A stretch of 64,000 nucleotides of DNA, taken from NCBI RefSeq assembly GCF_025567285.1, contig NZ_JAOQJT010000001.1:124001-188000 (forward strand). The letters run 5' to 3'. Of the stretch, positions 51,517 through 59,979 are shown piece after piece. A model generated the notes under the pieces. It did not search any database and was not told where the DNA came from. It saw only the letters and a list, made by a program, of their open reading frames with translations. How positions within the stretch are numbered: the stretch's first letter is position 1; every line of letters begins with the position of its first letter. Both the position numbers and the translations under genes were made by a program. The stretch comes from Coprococcus aceti. GTDB taxonomy: Bacteria > Bacillota > Clostridia > Lachnospirales > Lachnospiraceae.

Positions 51517-51653
51517 GTTCAGAGCCATGCAGCACAATATAAGAAGTGGCTTGTCATGCTTGCATGAACAAGGCATTTCTTATATTGTGCTATACGGCGG
51601 ATACGCCGCACCGAACAGGCTCGAAGAGACTGTGAGGTGGCATGGCTCTGAAC
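51517..51653 (+). ncRNA. Structured leader hairpins upstream of malQ
   Basis: AGCACAATATAAGAA (51531-51545) pairs perfectly with TTCTTATATTGTGCT (51577-51591), with an inner CTTGT-CATGC/GCATG-AACAAG stem. GTTCAGAGCCATGC (51517-51530) is the exact reverse complement of GCATGGCTCTGAAC in the first tandem repeat (51640-51653), allowing an outer stem. A small GGCG-ATA-CGCC hairpin lies between. I call it a candidate structured RNA, not a known family. Confidence 0.5.
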
Positions 51654-51837
51654 ACAGCAGAGTCGTACACTTCGAACAGGCTCGTAAGAGACTGTGAGGT
51701 GGCATGGCTCTGAACACGGCAGAGTCGTACACCAGCCGAACAGGCTCGTAAGAGACTGTGAGGTGGCATGGCTCTGAACACAGCGGAGTCGTACACTTCG
51801 AACAGGCTCGAAGAGACTGTGAGGTGGCATGGCTCTG
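51613..51837 (+). repeat. Four tandem ~62-bp repeats in the malQ leader
   Basis: GAACAGGCTCG begins copies at 51613, 51674, 51738 and 51800 (periods 61, 64 and 62). Each copy contains AGAGACTGTGAGGTGGCATG and GGCTCTG; the first three continue with a CAGAGTCGTACAC-like segment. The copies are nearly identical and contiguous, so this is a tandem array and not spacer-separated repeats. Any copy can pair with the 5' GTTCAGAGCCATGC (copy 4 only in part), so alternative folds are possible. Confidence 0.9.
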
Positions 51838-51865
51838 TGTATACATTATGAAAAGAGGATAGATT

Positions 51866-53434
51866 ATGTTAGAGCAGAACAACGGAAAAAAGCCTAAGAA
51901 GTACGCTGGTATTCTGGCTCACCCGACATCATTCCCAAGTCCTTACGGAATCGGCGATCTTGGTCCGGGCGCCTATCAGTTCATCGACTTTCTTGCAGCT
52001 TCAGGATTAAATCTGTGGCAGGTACTTCCACTTGGTCATACTGGCTTTGGCGATTCACCTTATCAGCCATTCTCAGCATTTGCCGGTCAGCCACTTATCA
52101 TTGATATCGACTACCTCAGGAAGAAAAAGTTACTTATCGACGAGGATTTCTCAGCTATGCCTGACTGGGATCCTGAGAAGATCGACTATGGAACACTTAT
52201 AGAATTCAAGACAGGCCTTCTGAAGAAAGCGTACGAGAGATTTATCGACGCTGACTATGCAGATGATATGTCAGGAGACGAGGATCTCATGACAAAGTTC
52301 GATGCATTTGTCAAGAATACATCATGGCTTGCTGACTACTCTCTGTTCATGGCAGGCAAGGACGCACACGAGGGAATGCCTTGGTACATGTGGGAGGATT
52401 CACTGAAGAAGCCTACCGCAAGGCAGAAGACCGCATGGAAGAAGAAGCTTGCAGACGGCATCGGCTACTACAACTTCCTCCAGTTCCTTTTTACAGAGCA
52501 GTGGCAGGCCCTCAAGACATATGCAAATGATCTCGGAATCAGTATAGTAGGTGACACACCTATATTCCTCGCATGGGACAGCGCAGACGTATGGTCCAAT
52601 CAGGAACTGTTCCTGCTGGATTCAAAAGGATACCCTATCGAAGTTGCAGGTGTTCCACCAGATTATTTCTCAGCTACCGGCCAGCTCTGGGGCAACCCTC
52701 TGTACAACTGGAAAAAGCATACCGAGACAGGCTATGCATGGTGGATAGAGAGAATCAAATATCAGCTCACAGTAACAGATTTCCTCAGGATAGATCACTT
52801 CAGAGGATTTGACCGTTACTGGGCAGTGCCTTACGGTGAGGAGACCGCCATCAACGGCGAGTGGAAGCCAGCTCCAGGGCTGAACTTCTTCACACAGCTC
52901 GAAGCTAATCTCGGCTACCATCTTCCTATCATCGCCGAGGATCTCGGCGAGATAGATGATTCAGTCATAGAACTCAGAGACAAATTCGGACTTCCTGGAA
53001 TGAAGATCCTTCAGTTTGCATTTGAAAATCCAAACGAGAACGACTTCCTTCCACATAACTATACACCTAATTGTGTATGCTATACAGGAACACACGACAA
53101 CGACACCACCCTTGGATGGTATACGCAGGCTTATGAGGCTTCAAAGGATAAGCTCAGAAGATACTACAGCACTGATGCGAGTGATATCTGCTGGGTTATG
53201 ATAAGAGCATGCTTCTCTTCTGTTGCCAACATGGCCATCGTTCCTATGCAGGACGTGCTAAAGCTCGATTCATGGGCACGTATGAACACGCCAGGCGTTG
53301 GAGAGGGCAACTGGGCATGGAGATTCAAAGCCTCAGACCTGAGCAAGCAGTTGTCAGACAGGCTTCTTGAGACATCAAAGCTCTATGGAAGATATACTCC
53401 AATACCGGAGAAGAAGGATTCTGAGGAGAAGTAA
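51866..53434 (+). CDS. malQ: 4-alpha-glucanotransferase (amylomaltase)
   Basis: A 522-residue GH77 enzyme that moves alpha-1,4-glucan segments between acceptors in maltodextrin and glycogen metabolism. Motifs include the N-terminal AGILAHPTSFPSPYGIGDLG, LPLGHTGFGDSPYQPFSAFAG, the nucleophile region FLRIDHFRGFDRYWAVP, the acid/base region IIAEDLG and the CYTGTHDNDTTLGWY stretch. AGAGGA lies before ATG 51866. The unusual feature is the ~350-base repeat-filled leader. plsC follows 60 bases later. Confidence 0.95.
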   Translation: MLEQNNGKKPKKYAGILAHPTSFPSPYGIGDLGPGAYQFIDFLAASGLNLWQVLPLGHTGFGDSPYQPFSAFAGQPLIIDIDYLRKKKLLIDEDFSAMPDWDPEKIDYGTLIEFKTGLLKKAYERFIDADYADDMSGDEDLMTKFDAFVKNTSWLADYSLFMAGKDAHEGMPWYMWEDSLKKPTARQKTAWKKKLADGIGYYNFLQFLFTEQWQALKTYANDLGISIVGDTPIFLAWDSADVWSNQELFLLDSKGYPIEVAGVPPDYFSATGQLWGNPLYNWKKHTETGYAWWIERIKYQLTVTDFLRIDHFRGFDRYWAVPYGEETAINGEWKPAPGLNFFTQLEANLGYHLPIIAEDLGEIDDSVIELRDKFGLPGMKILQFAFENPNENDFLPHNYTPNCVCYTGTHDNDTTLGWYTQAYEASKDKLRRYYSTDASDICWVMIRACFSSVANMAIVPMQDVLKLDSWARMNTPGVGEGNWAWRFKASDLSKQLSDRLLETSKLYGRYTPIPEKKDSEEK

Positions 53435-53494
53435 TCATACGACGAGTCGAATCAATGCTGGAACATTTAAAATAGCATAAGGAGAATTATAATA

Positions 53495-54235
53495 TTGAGA
53501 ACAATATTTGCATATTTATTTGCCTTTCTGGGCATCATCCTGTGTACTCCGTATCACCTGTATCTGTACCTTCTGGCTAAGAAGGATCAGGAAAAGGCGT
53601 ACCGCCATGCCCAGAAGCTGGTCAAAGGCTTCTTTGGAATAGTCATGTTCATATGCGGTGCCAAGTGCACTGTCATAGGTCTGGAACGGGTGCCCAAAGA
53701 TCAGCCTATTCTGTTTGTCGGCAACCACAGAAGCTTCTTCGATATACTGTGCTGTCACAACGCACTGGACAGGCCTCTGGGATTTATGTCCAAGGACGGA
53801 ATCCTGAAGGTTCCTATCCTTCCATGGTATATGAAGGACATAGGATGTACATTCCTTGACAGATCCGACCTGAAGAAGGGACTGGAGACTATCATGCAGT
53901 CGGCTGATATCGTAAAATCCGGACATTCCATGATGGTATTTCCTGAAGGACACAGAAATAACGGCGAAGAACTTCTTCCTTTCAAGGACGGAGCATACAA
54001 GATCGCACAGAAGGCCGGATGTCCTATCGTACCTGTATCCATATGCGGAACAGACAATATCATGGAGGCCAACAAGCACAACTTTATCAGAAGTCACAAG
54101 GTGGTCATCGAATTTCTTGACCCTATAGACATAAACGGAATGAAACCAAAGGAGCGCAAGGAGGTTCTTGAAACCATTCCAGGGCTCATTCAGGAAGCAA
54201 GGGTTAAGAATCTTCCCCTTGCAACAAAAAAGTGA
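53495..54235 (+). CDS. plsC: 1-acyl-sn-glycerol-3-phosphate acyltransferase
   Basis: A 246-residue membrane-associated acyltransferase that makes phosphatidic acid. An N-terminal hydrophobic helix (about 2-24) precedes the HxxxxD motif NHRSFFD near residue 77 and the FPEGHRN motif near residue 149. The start codon is TTG (53495-53497) with AAGGAG about 11 bases upstream. A stem-loop overlaps the stop codon. Confidence 0.92.
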   Translation: MRTIFAYLFAFLGIILCTPYHLYLYLLAKKDQEKAYRHAQKLVKGFFGIVMFICGAKCTVIGLERVPKDQPILFVGNHRSFFDILCCHNALDRPLGFMSKDGILKVPILPWYMKDIGCTFLDRSDLKKGLETIMQSADIVKSGHSMMVFPEGHRNNGEELLPFKDGAYKIAQKAGCPIVPVSICGTDNIMEANKHNFIRSHKVVIEFLDPIDINGMKPKERKEVLETIPGLIQEARVKNLPLATKK

Positions 54236-54258
54236 TCAGACTATAATAATCTGATCAC
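54232..54258. other. Stem-loop at the plsC 3' end
   Basis: GTGATCAGA (54232-54240) pairs with TCTGATCAC (54250-54258). A U-tract would follow only on the minus strand (six A at 54226-54231 on the plus strand), where no gene ends. On the plus strand it may serve as an RNA-stabilising element between plsC and the next gene. Confidence 0.45.
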
Positions 54259-54305
54259 GGCAAGACAAAACACCAATAACTAAATATAATCAGGAGGAAC
54301 TAAAC

Positions 54306-54869
54306 ATGGCATGGTGGGTATGGTTGATAATAGTTGCAGTTATACTTATCGGAGGTCTTATTGCATTATACATAGTGGGCAATAAGCTTCAGAAAAAGCA
54401 GTCTGCACAGAAGGAAATGATGAAGGAACAGGCACAGCCTGTGACGATGCTTGTCATCGACAAGAAGATGCTCCCTATGAAGGATGCCGGATTGCCTAAG
54501 ATGGTAATGGAACAGACACCAAAGCGTTACCAGAAGGCCAAGATGCCTATAGTAAAGGCCAAGATCGGACCTCAGATCATGAATCTTATCTGTGATGACG
54601 GTATATATGATCAGATGCCTGTCCGCGGAGAGGTAAAGGCTATGGTCAGCGGTATCTATATCATGAGCGTCAAGAATGTTCGTGGTAAGATCGAGGAGAA
54701 GAAGGGCAAGAAGACCTTTGGTGAGAAGCTTCGTGCAAAGCAGAGAAAGTATCAGGATATGTACGACAAGGATGTAGCCGAGTCAAAGCTCAGCAAGGAT
54801 CAGAAGGCCGCAGCCAAGGCTAAGGCCAAGGAAGAAAAAGAGAGAGCTAAAAAGATCCAGAAGATGTAA
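54306..54869 (+). CDS. Membrane-anchored basic protein of unknown function
   Basis: A 187-residue protein, not recognised. An N-terminal membrane helix (about 4-27, WVWLIIVAVILIGGLIALYIV) is followed by a cytoplasmic domain (VTMLVIDKKMLPMKDAGLP, KAKIGPQIMNLICDDGIYDQMPVRGEVKAMVSGIYIMSV) and a long Lys/Ala/Glu coiled-coil tail. AGGAGG precedes the ATG. It sits between plsC and a CPBP protease gene in one direction, so these may share a transcript. Confidence 0.65.
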   Translation: MAWWVWLIIVAVILIGGLIALYIVGNKLQKKQSAQKEMMKEQAQPVTMLVIDKKMLPMKDAGLPKMVMEQTPKRYQKAKMPIVKAKIGPQIMNLICDDGIYDQMPVRGEVKAMVSGIYIMSVKNVRGKIEEKKGKKTFGEKLRAKQRKYQDMYDKDVAESKLSKDQKAAAKAKAKEEKERAKKIQKM

Positions 54870-54892
54870 CAGCTTGAAAGGAGATTCCCAAT

Positions 54893-55675
54893 ATGAAGAA
54901 ATGTCATATTAACCTCCGCGAACTTGGAATAGCTTTACTCGCACCGATATGCATAACTTTTGTCCATGGGCTTATTCCATCATCTCTGGTATCATGTGTT
55001 ATAATAATTATTCTCTGCGGATGTATACACCATGTATATCCTTGGGTATTCACCACAGGAGATAACCGTAACAATAAAAACAGAACAGGAACGAGATCAC
55101 TCTCATTCCTGTTCTATTTTTGTATTTTTATACTTATTGTCATAACAGGCCTCAGCCTGCAGTTATTTTCGACCGGAATACTGAACGCCATTGAGCTCCA
55201 TCGTCCAGAGCTTCTCGGCAGTTACAGAGACATGGTTCGTTCATCATTCTCTCTAAACAACGGTATCTTCAGAGTTACAACAGTCATGCTGCTTGCACCG
55301 GTCTGTGAGGAGCTTGTGTTCAGAGGGATCTCTCTGAGTTCTTCCAGACGTGCATTTACATGCAGACATTCAGATGCCATCGCCATCCTGCTGTCAGCGC
55401 TGCTGTTCGCCCTTTATCACGGCAATTTAGTCCAGTTCTGCTACGCCCTTCCCATGGGAATCCTTCTCGCGCTGCTCGCCACATGGACGTCTTCCCTGCT
55501 GCCATCGATCCTTCTTCACATAACGATCAACGTATCTTCTTATTTCACCGGGATGCTGCCATTTGCACTGCCACATACAGGCTGTATACTTGCAACTGGT
55601 ATCACGTCAACCGCAGGTTTCATCGCCCTATATCTGCTGCTGCGCCGAAGTGGCAAATCACACAAAGTATCTTGA
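54893..55675 (+). CDS. CPBP family intramembrane metalloprotease
   Basis: A 260-residue polytopic protein with about seven membrane helices. The CPBP (Abi/Rce1-type) motifs are VCEELVFRGIS near residue 141 (glutamate pair and Arg), FALYHGNLVQF (His) and LLHITINVSSY (His). Such proteins process membrane or prenylated substrates, or act in bacteriocin self-immunity; the substrate here is unknown. Its last 18 bases overlap the end of the convergent methyltransferase gene. Confidence 0.85.
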   Translation: MKKCHINLRELGIALLAPICITFVHGLIPSSLVSCVIIIILCGCIHHVYPWVFTTGDNRNNKNRTGTRSLSFLFYFCIFILIVITGLSLQLFSTGILNAIELHRPELLGSYRDMVRSSFSLNNGIFRVTTVMLLAPVCEELVFRGISLSSSRRAFTCRHSDAIAILLSALLFALYHGNLVQFCYALPMGILLALLATWTSSLLPSILLHITINVSSYFTGMLPFALPHTGCILATGITSTAGFIALYLLLRRSGKSHKVS

Positions 55676-56275
55676 CATGTGATACACATACACTTTTTCA
55701 TCGGGATCCTCTTCGTATCCTGACAACTTGATGATATTCTTCAACACAAAATACCTGCTGTCCCTCATGACTCTCTGATATTCAAATGTCGGGTAGTACA
55801 GCATCAGATATATATTTCTCGGTGCCCTGCGCACGGAATCTATTATATTGTCTATGACCTTCTTGAACACCTCCGGGGAAAATGGATTGAAGAAATAGAA
55901 ATAATTATCTTCATCTGCAACCTCATACTCCTGCGCCGGAATGTTATAGAAGTTCATCCTGTCTTCCTGATCATAAAATCTGCTCTGATAACCCGCGGCA
56001 TTTTCCAGAAGCTTCTCGTATATGTCAGCATCTGCCTCTATACCCGTGGCGCGGCAGTAATGCCTTGAGTTGCCATAAAACAACACACGCCCCAGTCCGC
56101 AGCCAAAATCAACAAGTGTATCCTCCGGCTCCATGGACACGGCATTGAACAGGGTCACAAGATCCCTGTAGTAAGTCGCCTGATATATATTATTCTCCTC
56201 GGTGGGCTGCTCCGCACCTATACACAGCGTCGTATCTATAGACAAAAAATCATCAAACGCCTTCTCGTCATCCAT
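55658..56275 (-). CDS. Class I SAM-dependent methyltransferase
   Basis: A 205-residue protein. The SAM-binding motif is TLVDFGCGLGRVLFYG near residue 53, followed by ATGIEADADIYEKLLENA (acidic loop) and FYFFNPFSPEVFKKVI. The fold is that of small-molecule or lipid methyltransferases; the substrate is unknown. It follows the DUF1934 gene by 10 bases and overlaps the CPBP gene end by 18 bases on the opposite strand. Confidence 0.82.
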   Translation of the reverse strand: MDDEKAFDDFLSIDTTLCIGAEQPTEENNIYQATYYRDLVTLFNAVSMEPEDTLVDFGCGLGRVLFYGNSRHYCRATGIEADADIYEKLLENAAGYQSRFYDQEDRMNFYNIPAQEYEVADEDNYFYFFNPFSPEVFKKVIDNIIDSVRRAPRNIYLMLYYPTFEYQRVMRDSRYFVLKNIIKLSGYEEDPDEKVYVYHMSRYFV

Positions 56276-56285
56276 ATAGCTATCC

Positions 56286-56708
56286 TCACTCCACGGTTAT
56301 CCTGAGTACGTTAAACGATACACATTCATTGCCATAATCCATCACATACACCACGACCAGACCAAGCCCCTTTTCCGTCTCCACGAGCTGATAGCCTTCA
56401 GTGAGTATGCTTATATTCATCATACCAACCGGAGTAGAATAAAATGCCTCTCTGGTCTCTCCCGATCTGAACGACATGGCAGCACTGACTTCGCCCTTCT
56501 TTGTCAGGTCAAGTCCTAATTTGTCAAACTTCAGCAGATTTCTCGCCGGTTTCTCAAGATCCTCATAATACTCATCGTATTTCAGGTAAAATACCCCGTC
56601 CTTCTCATGAAGGCTTCCCCTGGTAACAAGCTCTATGGGTTCAACATTGTTCTCTTCCCTGCTCGTCCTCTGCTCTCCAACTACTGTCACAGTAACATTC
56701 TTTACCAT
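56286..56708 (-). CDS. DUF1934 (YwiB-like) protein
   Basis: A 140-residue beta-barrel protein of the lipocalin-like DUF1934 family. Matching features are the N-terminal KNVTVTVVGEQ, YLKYDEYYED, the RSGETREAFYSTPVGMMNI stretch and the C-terminal VSFNVLRITVE. Start at ATG 56708 after GGAAG; 18 earlier codons reach into ddl and are rejected. Function is unknown. It lies between ddl and the methyltransferase on one strand. Confidence 0.85.
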   Translation of the reverse strand: MVKNVTVTVVGEQRTSREENNVEPIELVTRGSLHEKDGVFYLKYDEYYEDLEKPARNLLKFDKLGLDLTKKGEVSAAMSFRSGETREAFYSTPVGMMNISILTEGYQLVETEKGLGLVVVYVMDYGNECVSFNVLRITVE

Positions 56709-56739
56709 ATAAACTTCCAATCTATGTAATTTTATAAAA

Positions 56740-57792
56740 TTATCTCTCTTTTGCCATCTCAATAAGCGTTGTGACGAGAGTCTTTATATCGTATCCCTGA
56801 GCATTCCACAGCATTGGATACATGCTTATTCCTGTAAATCCAGGAAGTGTGTTGATCTCATTGAATACAACTCTGTTTGTTCCATTCTCAAGGAAGAAAT
56901 CCACTCTGGAGAGTCCGAAGCCGTCAAGTGCTTTGAATATCTTCACAGCGTCTTCCCTTATCTCGTTCTCTGCTTCCTTAGGGATGTCGGCGCCGATAAC
57001 CGTTCTCGACTCAGCATTGTTGTACTTTGCATCGAAATCGTAGAACTCAGCAGCGGCAAGTATCTCGCCAACTCCCGAAGCCTTGGTATTGTCCTTGTAA
57101 CCGAGGACTCCGCACTCAAGCTCACGTCCAACTATCGTCTCCTCAACGAGGATCTTGTTGTCGTGCTTTACGGCCTCATTCAGCGCATACAGAAGGCTTG
57201 CTCTGTCAGTCGCCTTATTTACACCCTTTGATGATCCGGCCTTTGAAGGCTTTACAAATACAGGGTAATCAAGCTCAGCCTCAACTCTGTCCATAGCACT
57301 GTCTATGTCGCTGAAATCCTCTGCAAGCACAGGTACAAATCTCGCCTGTGAAACACCGATGTGATCAACGATTATCTTCGTATAGAATTTATCCATGGAT
57401 GCTGCCGATGCCAGAACGCCACATCCAACATATGGAATATCTGCCATTTCGAACAATCCCTGTATAGTTCCATCCTCGCCATACATACCGTGAAGTACAG
57501 GGAATATGACGTCCACCTTCTGGCGCTCCACACCTGCATCGGAGAAAACTATAAGCTCTCTTCTGGTGTCCGGTGAGATCACTGCTGTGACCTTGCTGTC
57601 ATACCAGCTTCCATCCGCTATACTCTCTATATTATCTGCCTTTAACCATCTTCCATCCTTGGTAATGCCAACCAATGTCATATTATACTTTTCAAGATCA
57701 ACCCCCTTGGCAACTGTCTGTACCGATATACATGAAACCTCATGCTCTGATGATCTTCCTCCAAATATTACAACCAAATTTTCCTTAGCCAT
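56740..57792 (-). CDS. ddl: D-alanine--D-alanine ligase
   Basis: A 350-residue Ddl that makes the D-Ala-D-Ala end of peptidoglycan precursors. Motifs include VVIFGGRSSEHEVSCISVQT, PVLHGMYGEDGTIQGLFEMADIPYVG, FVKPSKAGSSKGVNKA, VEETIVGRELECGVLG, and NEINTLPGFTGISMYP with the metal ligands. AAGGAG precedes the ATG. A weak GC-rich hairpin (GGTGCAC/GCACACC type) lies upstream near 57820-57840. Confidence 0.96.
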   Translation of the reverse strand: MAKENLVVIFGGRSSEHEVSCISVQTVAKGVDLEKYNMTLVGITKDGRWLKADNIESIADGSWYDSKVTAVISPDTRRELIVFSDAGVERQKVDVIFPVLHGMYGEDGTIQGLFEMADIPYVGCGVLASAASMDKFYTKIIVDHIGVSQARFVPVLAEDFSDIDSAMDRVEAELDYPVFVKPSKAGSSKGVNKATDRASLLYALNEAVKHDNKILVEETIVGRELECGVLGYKDNTKASGVGEILAAAEFYDFDAKYNNAESRTVIGADIPKEAENEIREDAVKIFKALDGFGLSRVDFFLENGTNRVVFNEINTLPGFTGISMYPMLWNAQGYDIKTLVTTLIEMAKER

Positions 57793-57879
57793 GACATGTG
57801 CTCCTTATACTTTAATCCGCGGTGCACCCGGGGCACACCACAGGTCAAAGTATAACACCTGGGAATCAACTTTTCAACG

Positions 57880-58374
57880 TCACTTATCCCCCAGATCTAT
57901 ACATAATGTCTCATACATTCCGGGCGGACAGTCCTCCCCGGAATCGCCAAAATACTCATAAGAAAATCCGGAGTTTGCATCGGCATCCACGCCCCACGCA
58001 TTTGCCGCGCTCTGGGCAATGTCATTTATATCCTCCATCGCCATGACAAGATTGTGGCGCATCTGTATATAACTCAGATTCTCATTGTAGTCGTTCCCAA
58101 GCCACATGCCGATCTGCTTCATGACTGTGTTGCCCACATAGCTCTCAAGCTCATCTCTCTCATCCTCAGACTTCATATCGCCATCATAATCGACCTTAAG
58201 CCTTATGACCCTTCCACTGTCATCCAGTGAATTGTTGTACATGACCGCATCCGCCATTATCTCCCTCGACACCTTATCCTTATATTTCTTCACATAAGAA
58301 ACCTGTCCAAATATCACACCGCCGACAATTCCTATGAGGACACCCAGTATGGCCGCCCTGAACATTCTCCACAT
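57880..58374 (-). CDS. SpoIIR-like protein, truncated
   Basis: A 164-residue protein with one N-terminal membrane helix (about 6-26). The start is ATG 58374, eight bases after AGGAGG. The body resembles stage II sporulation protein R: GRVIRLKVDYDGD corresponds to the IRLHVIANSD region, and FSYEYFGDSGEDCPPGMYETLCIDLGDK to the YFP...PAGxYxALRVxIG region. It ends there, without the usual WWCVLFP C-terminus. SpoIIR is the secreted signal that activates SpoIIGA in the mother cell. The assignment is by pattern and by position directly behind the ger genes; a derived function is likely. Confidence 0.5.
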   Translation of the reverse strand: MWRMFRAAILGVLIGIVGGVIFGQVSYVKKYKDKVSREIMADAVMYNNSLDDSGRVIRLKVDYDGDMKSEDERDELESYVGNTVMKQIGMWLGNDYNENLSYIQMRHNLVMAMEDINDIAQSAANAWGVDADANSGFSYEYFGDSGEDCPPGMYETLCIDLGDK

Positions 58375-58402
58375 AAACAATACCTCCTGATCATCTAAGT
58401 CT

Positions 58403-59977
58403 CTATTCACCTATCCCATCTCTCGCGTATGTCGCCAGACACTGGCCTTCATAGTGTGTCTTAAGATATTCATTTGTATTGTTATCCCCGGATTTCTCCA
58501 GTATATTCTGTTCTATCACCACAGTCACATAGCTTGTAGCAAATTCCTTCTCAAGTTCGGCTGCAGCCTCGTTCATTACCTGGGTATCCTCCGCTACTAT
58601 ATACTCCACATGACTCGTATCGAGGGACTTCGCATGACTCTCATTATAACTTCTGCAAGCATCGGCAAATGAACCGGCGTCCACCTGGTACACCCCCTCC
58701 TCGGTCAGGGAATCCTCATCGTCGTCCAGTCCTGTTATGACCAGACTGTATCTCAGCCCGCCGCCGGCAGGCTCCTCCGTGCTGCGCTCTATGATGACCG
58801 CATTCACATAGTCCACATCCTCCACCGGCTTGTATTCACACCCACTCAATATACACGCCGTCAATAACACCGCCGCCAGTCCGGCAGATTTTTTTACAGG
58901 CCATTTCCCGGCAAGTGATGCCGCCGGCAATATTATCGATAGGGGTACATCCACCAGAATAAGATATCCGGAGATGATCTTTATACGGTCCTGCTGTCCG
59001 GGCAGCATCCCGGCCCACAGGCATACGGCAAATGCAAGGACTGCCCACAATGTCTTCCACAGCCATCTGTGCCGAACACCCAGTCTGTCCACAGCGCCCC
59101 ATCCACCTATGACATTTGGAACCAGTGCCATCACACCGAACACGATGACAAGGTAACACACCAGCATGAGCGGCCTGAGCTTCACTCCGCCAGGCAGTTC
59201 CATGGCTCCCACTATATATAGTATATTTTTCTCCTTAGCCATGAGCGCACCCGTGCCCAGTGTACATATCACAATTATCGAACACATAATGCCTATTATG
59301 GTACTTGTGCCTACGGCTGCACACAACATTCCTCTTCGCCTCCGAATGACGTGTATATACACCAGCACCACCGTCTCCATAGCCGAGAATCCAAGAAAAA
59401 GCAGTCCTCCCCTAGCCATGACACGGCTTATGGTGAGATTCGCCCCGCCCTCGTCTCCTATCTCAGTCACAGTCTTAAGCACTGACAGATCAAGGTTACT
59501 CACAGAAGACAGAATGACCACAGCCCCCGCCGCGACAGCGAACCAGAACACGGACTCCGCAAACCTGACCATCCCCCTTGTGCCACGGCTACCCATATAC
59601 AGACATGCAAACAACAAGGGGATTGAGATAGCAATTACCGTGTATCTTTTCAACATCAACTGCCTGGAACACTCGGCAAGGACAAACAGCAGCAAGCCCA
59701 TCCTAACGGCAGTTCTCGCCCCATAAATCAATTCAATAGTCCTATTTTTGACTTTACCGCTTTCGCTGTTCCCTCTCTCATCAATCTTCATGTATACAAT
59801 ATATAGTGCTATCACGTAAGCAAAAGCCATGCATAGCGTCAAAAAAAGTGACAAAATCAGGCAATTTCTTCCAAAATATGAGGGTATTAATGTAGCTACA
59901 AAAGTTATCATCCCTGGCAAAACAAGCAAAGCCATCTTAAAAAAGGCAGAAAACGTCACATTATATTTATCATTCAT
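58403..59977 (-). CDS. Spore germination permease GerAB fused to a GerAC-like domain
   Basis: A 524-residue fusion. Residues ~1-360 are a ten-helix GerAB-type amino acid permease (FFKMALLVLPGMITFVATL, then many hydrophobic segments). Residues ~361-380 are a signal-like helix ending in the lipobox-like LSGC (Cys380). Residues 380-524 match the first domain of GerAC (VDYVNAVIIE, SFADACRSYNESHAKSLDTSHVEYIVAED), but the other two GerAC domains are missing. GerA receptors sense germinants in the spore inner membrane as separate A, B and C subunits. The start is ATG 59977, two bases after the gerAA stop. Confidence 0.8.
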   Translation of the reverse strand: MNDKYNVTFSAFFKMALLVLPGMITFVATLIPSYFGRNCLILSLFLTLCMAFAYVIALYIVYMKIDERGNSESGKVKNRTIELIYGARTAVRMGLLLFVLAECSRQLMLKRYTVIAISIPLLFACLYMGSRGTRGMVRFAESVFWFAVAAGAVVILSSVSNLDLSVLKTVTEIGDEGGANLTISRVMARGGLLFLGFSAMETVVLVYIHVIRRRRGMLCAAVGTSTIIGIMCSIIVICTLGTGALMAKEKNILYIVGAMELPGGVKLRPLMLVCYLVIVFGVMALVPNVIGGWGAVDRLGVRHRWLWKTLWAVLAFAVCLWAGMLPGQQDRIKIISGYLILVDVPLSIILPAASLAGKWPVKKSAGLAAVLLTACILSGCEYKPVEDVDYVNAVIIERSTEEPAGGGLRYSLVITGLDDDEDSLTEEGVYQVDAGSFADACRSYNESHAKSLDTSHVEYIVAEDTQVMNEAAAELEKEFATSYVTVVIEQNILEKSGDNNTNEYLKTHYEGQCLATYARDGIGE

Positions 59978-59979
59978 AT

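Noticed and set aside
51613..51837. CRISPR-like appearance of the repeated units before malQ
   Set aside because: The units are contiguous tandem copies without unique spacers, and no cas genes are present.
51519..51882. Overlapping minus-strand ORFs across the tandem repeats (HATSQSL-type peptides)
   Set aside because: They exist only because the repeat lacks stops in several frames; no start signals, and they are antisense to the malQ leader.
57815..57850. GC-rich hairpin upstream of ddl as a riboswitch
   Set aside because: Only a short stem with wobble pairs; no known aptamer core.
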